Assembly: GCF_001426405.1 (NCBI RefSeq)
Contig: NZ_LMEP01000022.1
Location: forward strand, 63,363 to 127,362
Source: Streptomyces sp. Root1304
Lineage (GTDB): Bacteria > Actinomycetota > Actinomycetes > Streptomycetales > Streptomycetaceae
Direction: 5' to 3'
DNA: 64,000 nt
The position numbers and the translations under genes were made by a program. The notes below the pieces were generated by a model that ran no database searches, was not told where the DNA came from, and saw nothing but the letters and a program-made list of their open reading frames with translations. Shown piece after piece: positions 8,156 through 16,393 of the stretch. The number at the start of each line of letters is the position of its first letter. Within the stretch, counting starts at the first letter, position 1.

Positions 8156-9939
8156 CGGCGCACCTCCGGAGGACCGCCCGGGGCGGGGGCCCGTGGGTCC
8201 TGGGCGGGAAGGAGGCCGGCGGCCTCGCCCGCCCGTCCGGTGATCTCCTCCGGCAGGTGGAGGCGGGCGAGGAGGGCCGGTGTGCCGGGTGGGATCCGGC
8301 GGGGGGTGGCGAGCGAGACGAGGACCATGGTGAGGAATCCGAGCGGCACCGACCAGACGGCCGGCCAGGCCATCAGGGTGTGCGGCCACCCTTCGGGCGC
8401 GAGCCCGGCCCTGGTCGCCATCACGGCCGCGAGGGCGGAGCCGCCGCCGAGCAGCAGTCCGGCCATGGCACCGGGCGGGGTCAGCCGCCGCCACCAGATG
8501 CCGAGGACGAGCAACGGGCAGAAGGAGGAGGCGGACACGGCGAAGGCGAGGCCCACGGCGTCGGCGACCGGCACCTTCGAGGCGGCCACGCCCACCGCGA
8601 GCGGGACGGCGGTGGCGAGGAGGGTCGCGAGGCGGAAGTGCCGTACGCCCCGGGAGGGCAGCACGTCCTGGGTGAGGACGCCGGCGACGGACATGGTGAG
8701 CCCGGAGGCGGTGGAGAGGAAGGCCGCGAAGGCGCCCCCCGCGAGGAGCGCGCCGAGCAGGTCGCCGAGGAGGCCGCCGAGGATGCGGTCGGGCAGGACG
8801 AGCACGGCCGCGTCGGCGGAGCCGGTGAGGGCGAGTTCGGGGGCGTAGATCCGGCCGAGGGCGCCGTAGAGCGGGGGCAGCAGGTAGAAGGCGCCGACCA
8901 GGCCGAGGACGACGAGGGTGGTGCGGCGGGCGGCGCGGCCGTGCGGGCTGGTGTAGAAGCGGACGGCGACGTGCGGGAGGCCCATGGTGCCGAGGAAGGT
9001 CGCCAGGATCAGCCCGTAGGTGGCGTACAGCTGGTGGCCGTCGCGTCCGCCGGCCAGCGGCTGGGACCAGCCGAGCGGATCCGTGCCGCTCACGGCCCGC
9101 TCGGGGAGCGGCGTACCGGGGGCGAAGGCGAGCGAGGTGCCGGCGAGGACGTGGTGGGTGCCGGGGGCGAGCGTCAGGGTCCGGTGTGCGTAGGGGACGG
9201 AGTCGACGCTGCCGGTGACGGTGAGGGTGAGCGGTTCGTCCAGCCCGATGCGTACGGTGTCGGCGACCGTGACGACGGTGTGGCCGCGCAGCACGGCCGG
9301 GGCGTCGAAGCGGGCCCTGGGCGCCCCGTCGCCGTACCAGGCGGCGAGCAGGAAGAGCGCGGGGACGAGCAGGGCGGTGAGTTTCAGCCAGTACTGGAAG
9401 GCCTGGACGAAGGTGATGCTCCGCATCCCTCCGGCGGCGACCGTGCCCGTGACGACGAGCGCCACGAGCAGCCCGCCGACCCAGTCGGGGGCTCCGGTGA
9501 GGATCTCCAGGGTGAGGCCCGCGCCCTGGAGTTGCGGCAGCAGGTACAGCCAGCCGATGCCGACGACGAAGAGGCTGGCGAGCCTGCGGGCCTGCGGGGA
9601 CTCGAGGCGGGCCTCGGCGAAGTCGGAGAGGGTGTACGCCCCCGAGCGGCGCAGCGGGGCGGCGACGAGGACGAGGAGGACGAGGTATCCGGCGGTGTAG
9701 CCGACCGGGTACCAGAGCATGGCGGGGCCCTGGACGAGGACGAGTCCGGCGATGCCGAGGAAGGAGGCGGCGGACAGGTACTCGCCGCTGATCGCGGCGG
9801 CGTTGAGCGCGGGCCGGACGGTGCGGGAGGCGACGTAGAAGTCGGAGGTGGTGCGGGAGACGCGCAGGCCGAGGGCGCCGATGAGGACGGTGGCGAGGAC
9901 GACGGCGGTGACGGCCGCGACGGCGTAGGTCTGGTTCAC
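8152..9939 (-). CDS. Sodium:solute symporter (SSS family, ActP/MctP-like)
   Basis: A 595-aa polytopic membrane transporter, about 13 predicted helices. It shows SSS landmarks: AAISGEYLSAASFLGIAG near residue 50, GGMRSITFVQAFQYWLK near 190, and GGAFAAFLSTASGLTMSVAG for the sodium site region. A longer than usual extracytoplasmic insertion (about 220-285) has no recognisable domain. The small upstream DUF485-type gene 10 bp away is the usual partner of acetate/pyruvate-type symporters, so a monocarboxylate substrate is likely but not proven. Confidence 0.88.
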   Translation of the reverse strand: MNQTYAVAAVTAVVLATVLIGALGLRVSRTTSDFYVASRTVRPALNAAAISGEYLSAASFLGIAGLVLVQGPAMLWYPVGYTAGYLVLLVLVAAPLRRSGAYTLSDFAEARLESPQARRLASLFVVGIGWLYLLPQLQGAGLTLEILTGAPDWVGGLLVALVVTGTVAAGGMRSITFVQAFQYWLKLTALLVPALFLLAAWYGDGAPRARFDAPAVLRGHTVVTVADTVRIGLDEPLTLTVTGSVDSVPYAHRTLTLAPGTHHVLAGTSLAFAPGTPLPERAVSGTDPLGWSQPLAGGRDGHQLYATYGLILATFLGTMGLPHVAVRFYTSPHGRAARRTTLVVLGLVGAFYLLPPLYGALGRIYAPELALTGSADAAVLVLPDRILGGLLGDLLGALLAGGAFAAFLSTASGLTMSVAGVLTQDVLPSRGVRHFRLATLLATAVPLAVGVAASKVPVADAVGLAFAVSASSFCPLLVLGIWWRRLTPPGAMAGLLLGGGSALAAVMATRAGLAPEGWPHTLMAWPAVWSVPLGFLTMVLVSLATPRRIPPGTPALLARLHLPEEITGRAGEAAGLLPAQDPRAPAPGGPPEVRR

Positions 9940-9949
9940 GGGTGGCGGT

Positions 9950-10357
9950 TCAGCGTTCGACGAGGCGGGTGAAGTCGCGCTCGTTGCGTTCGGCGCGGCG
10001 CACGTACCAGTGGGCGATGGCCCAGACGACCGGGTACACCCCGACGCCGAGGACGATCCAGACGAACGCCTCGGGGGCGGGGACGGCGAGGACCAGCGGC
10101 AGGGAGCCGACGAGCAGGGCGAGCGCGCCGAGGGCGGTGAGGGCGGCCCGCAGCTGGCTGCGCATCAGGGAGCGGACGTAGGTGTGGCCGAGGGTGGTCT
10201 GCTCGTCGATCTCGGAGCGGGCGGGCGGGTGGACCGGACGTCGCCGCGCGGGGCCGGGGCCGCCGCCGTGGGCGGAGGCGTAGGTGACGGTCTCGCGGCG
10301 GGGTCTGCGCGGGGGTTCTCCCCGGCCGGAGGACGGGGGCGGGTGCTGCTCGGGCAT
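9950..10357 (-). CDS. DUF485-like small membrane protein
   Basis: A 135-aa protein with a Pro/Arg-rich N-terminal half and two transmembrane helices (about residues 70-90 and 97-117) ending in ahwyVRRAERNERDF, the pattern of DUF485 proteins encoded beside ActP-type symporters. It lies 10 bp upstream of the symporter and 131 bp downstream of the LytTR regulator in one transcription direction. Function as a symporter accessory subunit is inferred from this conserved pairing. Confidence 0.75.
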   Translation of the reverse strand: MPEQHPPPSSGRGEPPRRPRRETVTYASAHGGGPGPARRRPVHPPARSEIDEQTTLGHTYVRSLMRSQLRAALTALGALALLVGSLPLVLAVPAPEAFVWIVLGVGVYPVVWAIAHWYVRRAERNERDFTRLVER

Positions 10358-10488
10358 CGGCGTCCGCTTCCGTCGGCGGTGGCGGCCCTGGGCAGTTTCC
10401 GGAGTGTCCCTCCTGGCCCGGGGGCCCGGGACGCGTGGAGTCTACGCAGGTGGGAGCACCCGCGGTAGGGGGTGGAGCGGGGGCGCGG

Positions 10489-11241
10489 TCAGCCGCCGGC
10501 CCGGCGCATCAGGAGGTCCCGCAGCGGGCGGGCGTGCCGGCGGCTGACCGCCAGATCGGTGTCGCCGACCCGTACGGAGGTGGCGCCGCCGTCGAGCCGG
10601 AGCTCGTCGATCCGGGCGAGGGCCACGAGGTGGCTGCGGTGGATGCGGACGAAGCCGCGGGTGGCCCAGCGTTCTTCGAGGGTGGAGAGGGGGATGCGGA
10701 CGAGATGGCTGCCGTGGTCGGTGTGGAGGCGGGCGTAGTCGCCGTGGGCCTCCACGTAGGCGATGTCGTCGACGGCGACGAAGCGGGTGATCCCGCCGAG
10801 TTCGACGGGGATCTGCTCGGACGCGGCGGCGGGGGCGGGGAGCGCGGTGGCGTGGACGAGGTCGTGGACGCGGCGGACGGCTTCGGCGAGGCGTTCGCGG
10901 CGGACGGGCTTGAGGACGTAGTCGACCGCCTTCAGGTCGAAGGCCTGGAGGGCGAAGCCCTCGTGGGCGGTGACGAAGACGACGAGCGGCGGCCTGGCGA
11001 AGCCGGCGAGCAGCCGGGCGACATCGAGTCCGGTGAGGCCGGGCATGTGGATGTCGAGGAAGACGACGTCGATCGCCTCCTCGCCCTCGGGGCCGGTCTC
11101 CAGCGCGCGTCCGATCCTGCGGAGGGCGGCGGTGGCGTCGCCCGCGCCTTCGGCGGTACGGACGCGGGGGTCGGCGCGCAGCAGGTAGAGCAGCTCCCCG
11201 AGGGCGGGTTCCTCGTCGTCGACGGCCAGTACGCGCAGCAT
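10489..11241 (-). CDS. LytTR-family response regulator
   Basis: A 250-aa regulator with a receiver domain (VDDEEPALGEL at about 7-17; phospho-acceptor in VVFLDIHMPG; VTAHEGFALQAFDLKAVDYVLKP) and a C-terminal LytTR DNA-binding domain (FVAVDDIAYVEAHGDYARLHT; FVRIHRSHLVALARID). The start is the ATG at 11241. It is the first gene of a likely operon with the DUF485 protein, symporter and LytS-type kinase. A role in controlling uptake of the symporter substrate is inferred. Confidence 0.92.
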   Translation of the reverse strand: MLRVLAVDDEEPALGELLYLLRADPRVRTAEGAGDATAALRRIGRALETGPEGEEAIDVVFLDIHMPGLTGLDVARLLAGFARPPLVVFVTAHEGFALQAFDLKAVDYVLKPVRRERLAEAVRRVHDLVHATALPAPAAASEQIPVELGGITRFVAVDDIAYVEAHGDYARLHTDHGSHLVRIPLSTLEERWATRGFVRIHRSHLVALARIDELRLDGGATSVRVGDTDLAVSRRHARPLRDLLMRRAGG

Positions 11242-11297
11242 GCGCCGCAGTCTATTTGAGCCCGACGGGCCGGGTGCCGTCGCGGATTGGGGTGTTC

Positions 11298-13436
11298 CTA
11301 GCGGGCGAGGTTCCCCTCCTGGCCGGCGGTCCTCGTACCGGTCGTGGCCGGGTCCGGGTCCTTGTCGGGGCCTTCGTGGACGAGTCGGCCGGGCCACCAG
11401 ACCGTCGGGCCGATGTCGCGGACCAGAGCGGGTACCAGGAGCGACCGCACCACGATCGTGTCGAGGAGGACGCCGAAGGCGACGATGAAGGCGATCTGGG
11501 CCAGGAAGGCGAGCGGGATGACGATGAGGGCCGCGAAGGTCGCGGCGAGGACCACTCCCGCCGACGTGATCACCCCGCCGGTGGCGATGAGCCCGCGCAG
11601 CATGCCCTGCCGGGTGCCCAGCCGCAGGGTCTCCTCGCGGACGCGGGACATGAGGAAGATGTTGTAGTCGACTCCGAGGGCCACGAGGAAGACGAATCCG
11701 TACAGGGGGACGGAGGCGTCCGTTCCGGAGAATCCGAAGCCGTGCTCGAAGACCAGTCCCGCGATGCCGAGCGTCGCCAGGTAGTTCAGGCCGACGGTGG
11801 CGACCAGGAGGACGGGCAGGAGCAGGGACCGGAGGAGGACGATCAGGATGACGAGGATGATGGCCAGGACGACGGGAATGATCAGGTTCTTGTCGTGTTC
11901 CGCGGTGCGCTGTGTGTCGAACTGCTGCGCCGTGTAGCCGCCCACCAGGGTGTTCGCTTCGGCGGCGTGCACGCGTTCGCGCAGGTTCTGGACGGTCCGC
12001 TTGGCGGCGTCGCTGTCGGGGGCGTCGGCCAGCGTGGCGTCGAGGCGGACCCTGCCGTCGACGACCAGGGGCTGCCCGCCGGGGGTGCCGGTGGTCACCC
12101 GCACGTCGGCGACTCCGGGTGTGGCGGCCGCCGCTTCGCGCACCGCGGCCTGCGATCCGGCTTCGGTGATGATGACCGCGGGCTGGCCGGAGCCGCCGGG
12201 GAAGTGCCGGCCCAGTGTCTGCTGAGCGGCGACGGACGGGGCGTCGTTGACGAACAGTTCGTCCAGGGGAACGCCCTTGGACTGGAGGGCGGGGAAGAAC
12301 GCCGCACCGGCGAGCAGGAAGCCCGTGGTGATGATCCACAGCTGTCGGGGGCGGGCGTCGACCCGGTGGGCGACGCGCCGCCAGATGCCGTGGCCGCCCG
12401 TCTCGGCGTCGGCCGACTTCGGCTTCGCCGGCCAGAAGGCGGCCCTGCCCGTCAGGGCGAGGACGGCGGGGAGGAACGTGAGCGTCGTGAGCACGGCGCA
12501 GACGATGCCGATCGCGCCGACCGGCCCGAGGGCCCTGTTGTTCGTGAGGTCGCTGAGGAGGAGGGCCAGGAGGCCGAGCGCGACGGTCGCGGCGCTGGCG
12601 GTGATGGCACCGAAGGATCCTCGGGTGGCGGCCCGGGCGGCGGTGAAGCGGTCATGGCCGGCGGCGGTCTCCTCGCGGAAGCGGGCGGTGAGGAGGAGCG
12701 CGTAGTCGGTGGCCGCGCCGATCACCAGGATGGACAGAATGCCCTGGACCTGGCCGTCGACGCGGACGATGTCGTGGTCGGCGAGGACGTACACGATCGC
12801 GCCGGCGACCCCGAGGGCGAAGACCGCGCTGATGATGATCAGGAAGGGGAGCAGGACGCTGCGGTAGACGAGCAGCAGGATGAGCAGGACGGCGGCCAGC
12901 GCCACGCCGAGCAGAAGTCCGTCGATTCCCGCGAACGCCTCGCCCAGATCCCCTTGGGTCGCCGCGGGCCCGGCGAGCTGGGCCCGCGTGCCCGGCACGC
13001 CGGCCGCCGCGCGCTCGACCTCGTCCAGCACCTCGCCGAGCCGGTCCCCGAGGCCGGGTGAGAGGGGTACGACGCCCTGCAGGGCCTTTCCGTCCTCGGA
13101 GCGGAATGCGGGCGACGGCGCCCCGTCGACCCCTTCGGTGTTCGCCAGCGCACGCAGCGCGGCGGTGGCCGCCTTCTGCTGGGCTTCCGAGACGTCGGCG
13201 TCCCCGTCGGCGGTCCATACGACGACGACGGGGAGGGTCTCCTGTTGGTGGAAGGCCTTCTGCTGGGCGATCACCCGGGTGGATTCGGCGTTCTGCGGCA
13301 GGAAGGCCGCCTGGTCGTTCGTGGAGACCTCGCCGAGCTTGCCCGCGTAGGAGCCGAAGGCTCCTCCCAGGCCGAGCCAGACAACCACGAGTACGAGGGG
13401 GACCAGCCATCGGACGGGTCCGCGCGCGCTGTTCAT
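11298..13436 (-). CDS. MMPL-family RND transporter
   Basis: A 712-aa integral membrane exporter of the MMPL type, with two repeats of one helix, a large extracytoplasmic loop and a five-helix bundle. Landmarks are ATDYALLLTARFREE for the first bundle and LGVDYNIFLMSRVREE for the second, carrying the proton-relay Asp-Tyr pair, and LLSDLTNNRALGPVG between helices. The start chosen is the ATG at 13436. The divergent MarR gene and shared operator region suggest MarR-controlled efflux of a drug or lipid-like compound. Confidence 0.92.
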   Translation of the reverse strand: MNSARGPVRWLVPLVLVVVWLGLGGAFGSYAGKLGEVSTNDQAAFLPQNAESTRVIAQQKAFHQQETLPVVVVWTADGDADVSEAQQKAATAALRALANTEGVDGAPSPAFRSEDGKALQGVVPLSPGLGDRLGEVLDEVERAAAGVPGTRAQLAGPAATQGDLGEAFAGIDGLLLGVALAAVLLILLLVYRSVLLPFLIIISAVFALGVAGAIVYVLADHDIVRVDGQVQGILSILVIGAATDYALLLTARFREETAAGHDRFTAARAATRGSFGAITASAATVALGLLALLLSDLTNNRALGPVGAIGIVCAVLTTLTFLPAVLALTGRAAFWPAKPKSADAETGGHGIWRRVAHRVDARPRQLWIITTGFLLAGAAFFPALQSKGVPLDELFVNDAPSVAAQQTLGRHFPGGSGQPAVIITEAGSQAAVREAAAATPGVADVRVTTGTPGGQPLVVDGRVRLDATLADAPDSDAAKRTVQNLRERVHAAEANTLVGGYTAQQFDTQRTAEHDKNLIIPVVLAIILVILIVLLRSLLLPVLLVATVGLNYLATLGIAGLVFEHGFGFSGTDASVPLYGFVFLVALGVDYNIFLMSRVREETLRLGTRQGMLRGLIATGGVITSAGVVLAATFAALIVIPLAFLAQIAFIVAFGVLLDTIVVRSLLVPALVRDIGPTVWWPGRLVHEGPDKDPDPATTGTRTAGQEGNLAR

Positions 13437-13465
13437 CGACTCCCTAACGGGGCAGGCCAATAGAG

Positions 13466-13510
13466 GTATCTCAAGGAGAGAGTATCTCAATGATCGAGCA
13501 ATATTATGAT
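13466..13510. promoter_or_regulatory. Putative MarR operator and leaderless marR promoter
   Basis: GTATCTCAA occurs twice as a direct repeat (13466-13474 and 13482-13490) in the 80-bp divergent MMPL/MarR gap. A TATGAT -10 box at 13505-13510 lies only 6 bp before the marR ATG, the geometry of a leaderless transcript. The repeats cover the -35 region, as expected for autorepression. Binding itself is inferred. Confidence 0.5.
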
Positions 13511-13516
13511 TGACGT

Positions 13517-14014
13517 ATGCAGTCACCCTCACCGGACGCCACCGACGGGCCCAGCGACCTGTTCGCGTACGCCGTCCTGCTCCGCACGCTCAACCGTGAG
13601 CTGAACCGGAGCACGCTGGACTTCGCCCACCGGAGCGGCCTCCACGCGACGGACATCCACGCGCTGTCCGTGATCATGGATTCCGCCGCCGACTCGGACG
13701 AGCCCGCGACTCCCACGCGACTCAAGGAAGAGCTGCGCCTGACGTCCGGGGCCGTCACGGCATGCCTCGACCGGCTGGAACGCTCAGGGCACATCAGCCG
13801 TGTACGCGACAGCGCGGACCGCAGAGTCGTCCACCTCGTCTACAACGCCGAGGCCCGCGAACTGGCCCGCGACTACTTCAGCCCCCTGGCGCGCGCCACC
13901 GAGAGCGCGCGCAGCGGCTTCACGCCCGCGGAGCTCGCGACGATCGCCTCCTTCCTTCGCACGCTCAACACCGAACTGGCCGCCGCGCACGAGGGGTGGG
14001 CCCCGGCTACTTGA
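13517..14014 (+). CDS. MarR-family transcriptional regulator
   Basis: A 165-aa winged-helix regulator: dimerisation helices at the ends, helix-turn-helix at about 60-90 (TRLKEELRLTSGAVTACLDRLERSG) and wing (VRDSADRRVVHLVY). It is divergent from the MMPL exporter across 80 bp with repeated candidate operators, so it is probably its local repressor. No effective Shine-Dalgarno is visible, in keeping with a leaderless mRNA. The stop overlaps the stop of the convergent glycosylase gene by 8 bp. Confidence 0.9.
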   Translation: MQSPSPDATDGPSDLFAYAVLLRTLNRELNRSTLDFAHRSGLHATDIHALSVIMDSAADSDEPATPTRLKEELRLTSGAVTACLDRLERSGHISRVRDSADRRVVHLVYNAEARELARDYFSPLARATESARSGFTPAELATIASFLRTLNTELAAAHEGWAPAT

Positions 14015-14879
14015 GAAGCCGGGAAAGCCTTCTGTCGGCGAGGATCTTCCCGTCGGTCTGGCAGGTGGGGCAGTACTGGAGCGAGGAGTCGCTGAAGGAG
14101 ACCTCGCGGATGGTGTCCCCGCAGACCGGGCAGGGTTCGCCGGTGCGGCCGTGGACGCGGAGGCCGCTCTTCTTCTCCGCCTTGAGCCTGCCCGCGGCGA
14201 GGCCGTGGGAGCGTTCGACGGCCTCGTGGAGGGTCGTGCGCATCGCCGTGTAGAGGGCGGCCGTCTCCTCCGGGGTGAGGTTCGCGGTCGGTTTGAAGGG
14301 GGAGGTCTTCGCGGCGTGCAGGATCTCGTCGCTGTACGCGTTGCCGATCCCGGCGATGAGGCTCTGGTCGCGCAGGGCGCCCTTGATCCGGCGGCGTTCA
14401 CCGGCGAGCAGGGCGGCGAAGTCCTCGGGCCCGAAGTCCTCGGCGAGCGGGTCGGGGCCGAGGCGGGCGACACCCGGCACCTCCCGCGGGTCACGGACCA
14501 CGTACACGGCGAGGCGTTTGGTGGTCCCCGCCTCGGTGAGGTCGAAGCCGTCGCCGCCGGTGAGCGCGGTGCGCAGGGCCAGCGGGCCCTTGCCGGGCTT
14601 GGGCGGCCCCGAGGGCAGCGGGTCCTGCCAGCGGAGCCAGCCCGCGCGGGCGAGGTGGACGAGGAGGTGGAGTTCGCCGGCGGGTCCCGCGGTGACGAGG
14701 TCGAGGAACTTCCCGTGCCGCCCGACGGCGGTGACCTGGGCGCCCTCGACGGCGCTCAGGGGCGGGTCGTACGTCTTGAGGACGCTGATCGCGACGGGCA
14801 GCACACGGGCGATCTCCTTGCCCACCAGGTGGGTGTCGAGGAACGCGCGCAGCGCTTCCACCTCGGGGAGTTCGGGCAT
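14007..14879 (-). CDS. Fpg/Nei-family DNA glycosylase
   Basis: A 290-aa base-excision repair enzyme of the formamidopyrimidine-DNA glycosylase/endonuclease VIII family. The start at 14879 gives MPELPEVE, so Pro2 and Glu3 are the catalytic N-terminus. The H2TH region (DQSLIAGIGNAYSDEILHAA at about 185-205) and a C-terminal zinc finger (CPVCGDTIREVSFSDSS...CPTC) are intact. It overlaps the convergent marR stop by 8 bp. Its lesion preference (8-oxoG or oxidised pyrimidine) cannot be judged from sequence alone. Confidence 0.93.
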   Translation of the reverse strand: MPELPEVEALRAFLDTHLVGKEIARVLPVAISVLKTYDPPLSAVEGAQVTAVGRHGKFLDLVTAGPAGELHLLVHLARAGWLRWQDPLPSGPPKPGKGPLALRTALTGGDGFDLTEAGTTKRLAVYVVRDPREVPGVARLGPDPLAEDFGPEDFAALLAGERRRIKGALRDQSLIAGIGNAYSDEILHAAKTSPFKPTANLTPEETAALYTAMRTTLHEAVERSHGLAAGRLKAEKKSGLRVHGRTGEPCPVCGDTIREVSFSDSSLQYCPTCQTDGKILADRRLSRLLK

Positions 14880-14931
14880 GCCTCCACCCTGCCGCACCGG
14901 CGGCGGGGCCGCGCGCGCAGCGCGTCACGAC

Positions 14932-16284
14932 CTAGCTCGTCGGCGGGTCGAGCAGGTCGAGTTCGGCCGTGAGGGCGGTGGCCAGGGCGTCGAGGTCGGG
15001 GACGGCCTCGCCGTCGGCGACGAGGCCGATGTGGACCTGGCCGCCGTACGGGGACATCGCGACGGCCAGGGACTGGCCCCGGGCGAGCGGGGCCATGGGG
15101 AACAGCGCGCGGAGCGGGGCCCCACCCAGGGAGAGCGCGGAGCGGGGCAGCGGGACCTGGGTGACGAGCAGGTCGAAGAGGAGCCGGGCGGCGCCGGAGG
15201 CGAGGGGCGCGCCGAAGCGGTGGGCGAGCGGGGGCAGCCGGTCGGCGAGGAGGGCGACGGCTCCGGCGCCCCGGAAGGGTCCCGCGGCCTTGTTGCGGTC
15301 CATGGCGGCACGGACGGCGGCGAGCCGGGCGGCCGGTTCGGGCTCGGTGACGGGCAGGTCGAGGAGGTAGCCGGAGAGGCTGTTGCCGGGGCCGGGCGGG
15401 GTGCCCGGGCGGCGCCGTGAGACGGGGACGAGGGCGCGCGGGTCGGCGCCGGGGAAGGGCAGCCCGCGCCCGTCGAACCAGCGGCGGAGCGCTCCGGCGA
15501 CGAGGGCGAGAAGGACGTCGTTGGCGGTTCCGCCGGTGGCGCGGCGGATGCGGTGGACGCGGTCGAGGGGCAGCGTGACGGTGGCGATCCTGCGGGTGCC
15601 GCTCGACTCGGCGGCGAGGGCGGGGCGCCCGTCGAGGCGTCCGGCGCGGACGACGGAGGCGCCGACCACGGAGGCACCGACCTCGACGGCCCGGCCGAGG
15701 TCGCCGATCCGGTCGCGGGCCATGCCGAGGAGCCGTCCGGGGCCGGGGAGCCAGGAGCGCGGCGGGACCGGCCGCTGGCGGCTCGCGGGGCGGCGTCCCG
15801 CGGCGATCTCGTCGAAGATCCCGGCGCCGATGGCGACCGCCCGCATGCCGTCGGCGAGGGCGTGGTGGAGCTTGACGAGGACGGCGAAGGAGCCGTCGGG
15901 GGCGCCGCTCAGCAGGTACATCTCCCAGGGCGGCAGGCCTCGGGCGACGGGGCGTTCCATGAGTTCGGCGGCGAGCCGGGCGGCCTCGGCCGGGAAGTCG
16001 GCGCCGGGGAGGGCGACCTCGTGGACGTGGCGGCGTACGTCGAAGTCCGGGTCGGCGGCCCAGGCGGAGCCGCCGACGGGGAGCAGGACGTCGCGGACAC
16101 GCATGCGGAGCCGGGGGACGGCGGCGGCGCGGCGGGCGAGCAGGCCCAGGACGTCCGCCGGCTCCTGCCCGGCGGTCGCGGGCAGCGGGCCGAAGTGGGC
16201 CAGGGCCCCGAGGTGCAGGGGGTGGGCGGGGGATTCCAGGTGCCAGAAGGCCAGGTCCAGGGGTGCCAGTAGCTCACTGCTCAC
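14932..16284 (-). CDS. WS/DGAT-family O-acyltransferase
   Basis: A 450-aa bifunctional wax ester synthase/acyl-CoA:diacylglycerol acyltransferase homologue that makes storage lipid from acyl-CoA and diacylglycerol or long-chain alcohol. The catalytic HHxxxDG motif is HHALADG at about 140-146. The N-terminus (APLDLAFWHLESPAHPLHLGAL) and the GGTANDVLLALVAGALRRW segment are typical of the family. It stands alone on this strand with a downstream gap of about 50 bp. Confidence 0.9.
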   Translation of the reverse strand: MSSELLAPLDLAFWHLESPAHPLHLGALAHFGPLPATAGQEPADVLGLLARRAAAVPRLRMRVRDVLLPVGGSAWAADPDFDVRRHVHEVALPGADFPAEAARLAAELMERPVARGLPPWEMYLLSGAPDGSFAVLVKLHHALADGMRAVAIGAGIFDEIAAGRRPASRQRPVPPRSWLPGPGRLLGMARDRIGDLGRAVEVGASVVGASVVRAGRLDGRPALAAESSGTRRIATVTLPLDRVHRIRRATGGTANDVLLALVAGALRRWFDGRGLPFPGADPRALVPVSRRRPGTPPGPGNSLSGYLLDLPVTEPEPAARLAAVRAAMDRNKAAGPFRGAGAVALLADRLPPLAHRFGAPLASGAARLLFDLLVTQVPLPRSALSLGGAPLRALFPMAPLARGQSLAVAMSPYGGQVHIGLVADGEAVPDLDALATALTAELDLLDPPTS

Positions 16285-16393
16285 GGTGTCCTCTTGTCCT
16301 GCGCTTGTCCTGCGCGGAGAGCCGGGTGAGCGAAGTCAATCGCGTACCGTCAGTTACGGTCAAGTACGATCAGTTCACACTCGGTTAACAGCT

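Noticed and set aside
8257..9972. A long plus-strand frame opposite the symporter
   Set aside because: Gly/Glu/Asp-rich shadow of a well-supported membrane transporter on the other strand.
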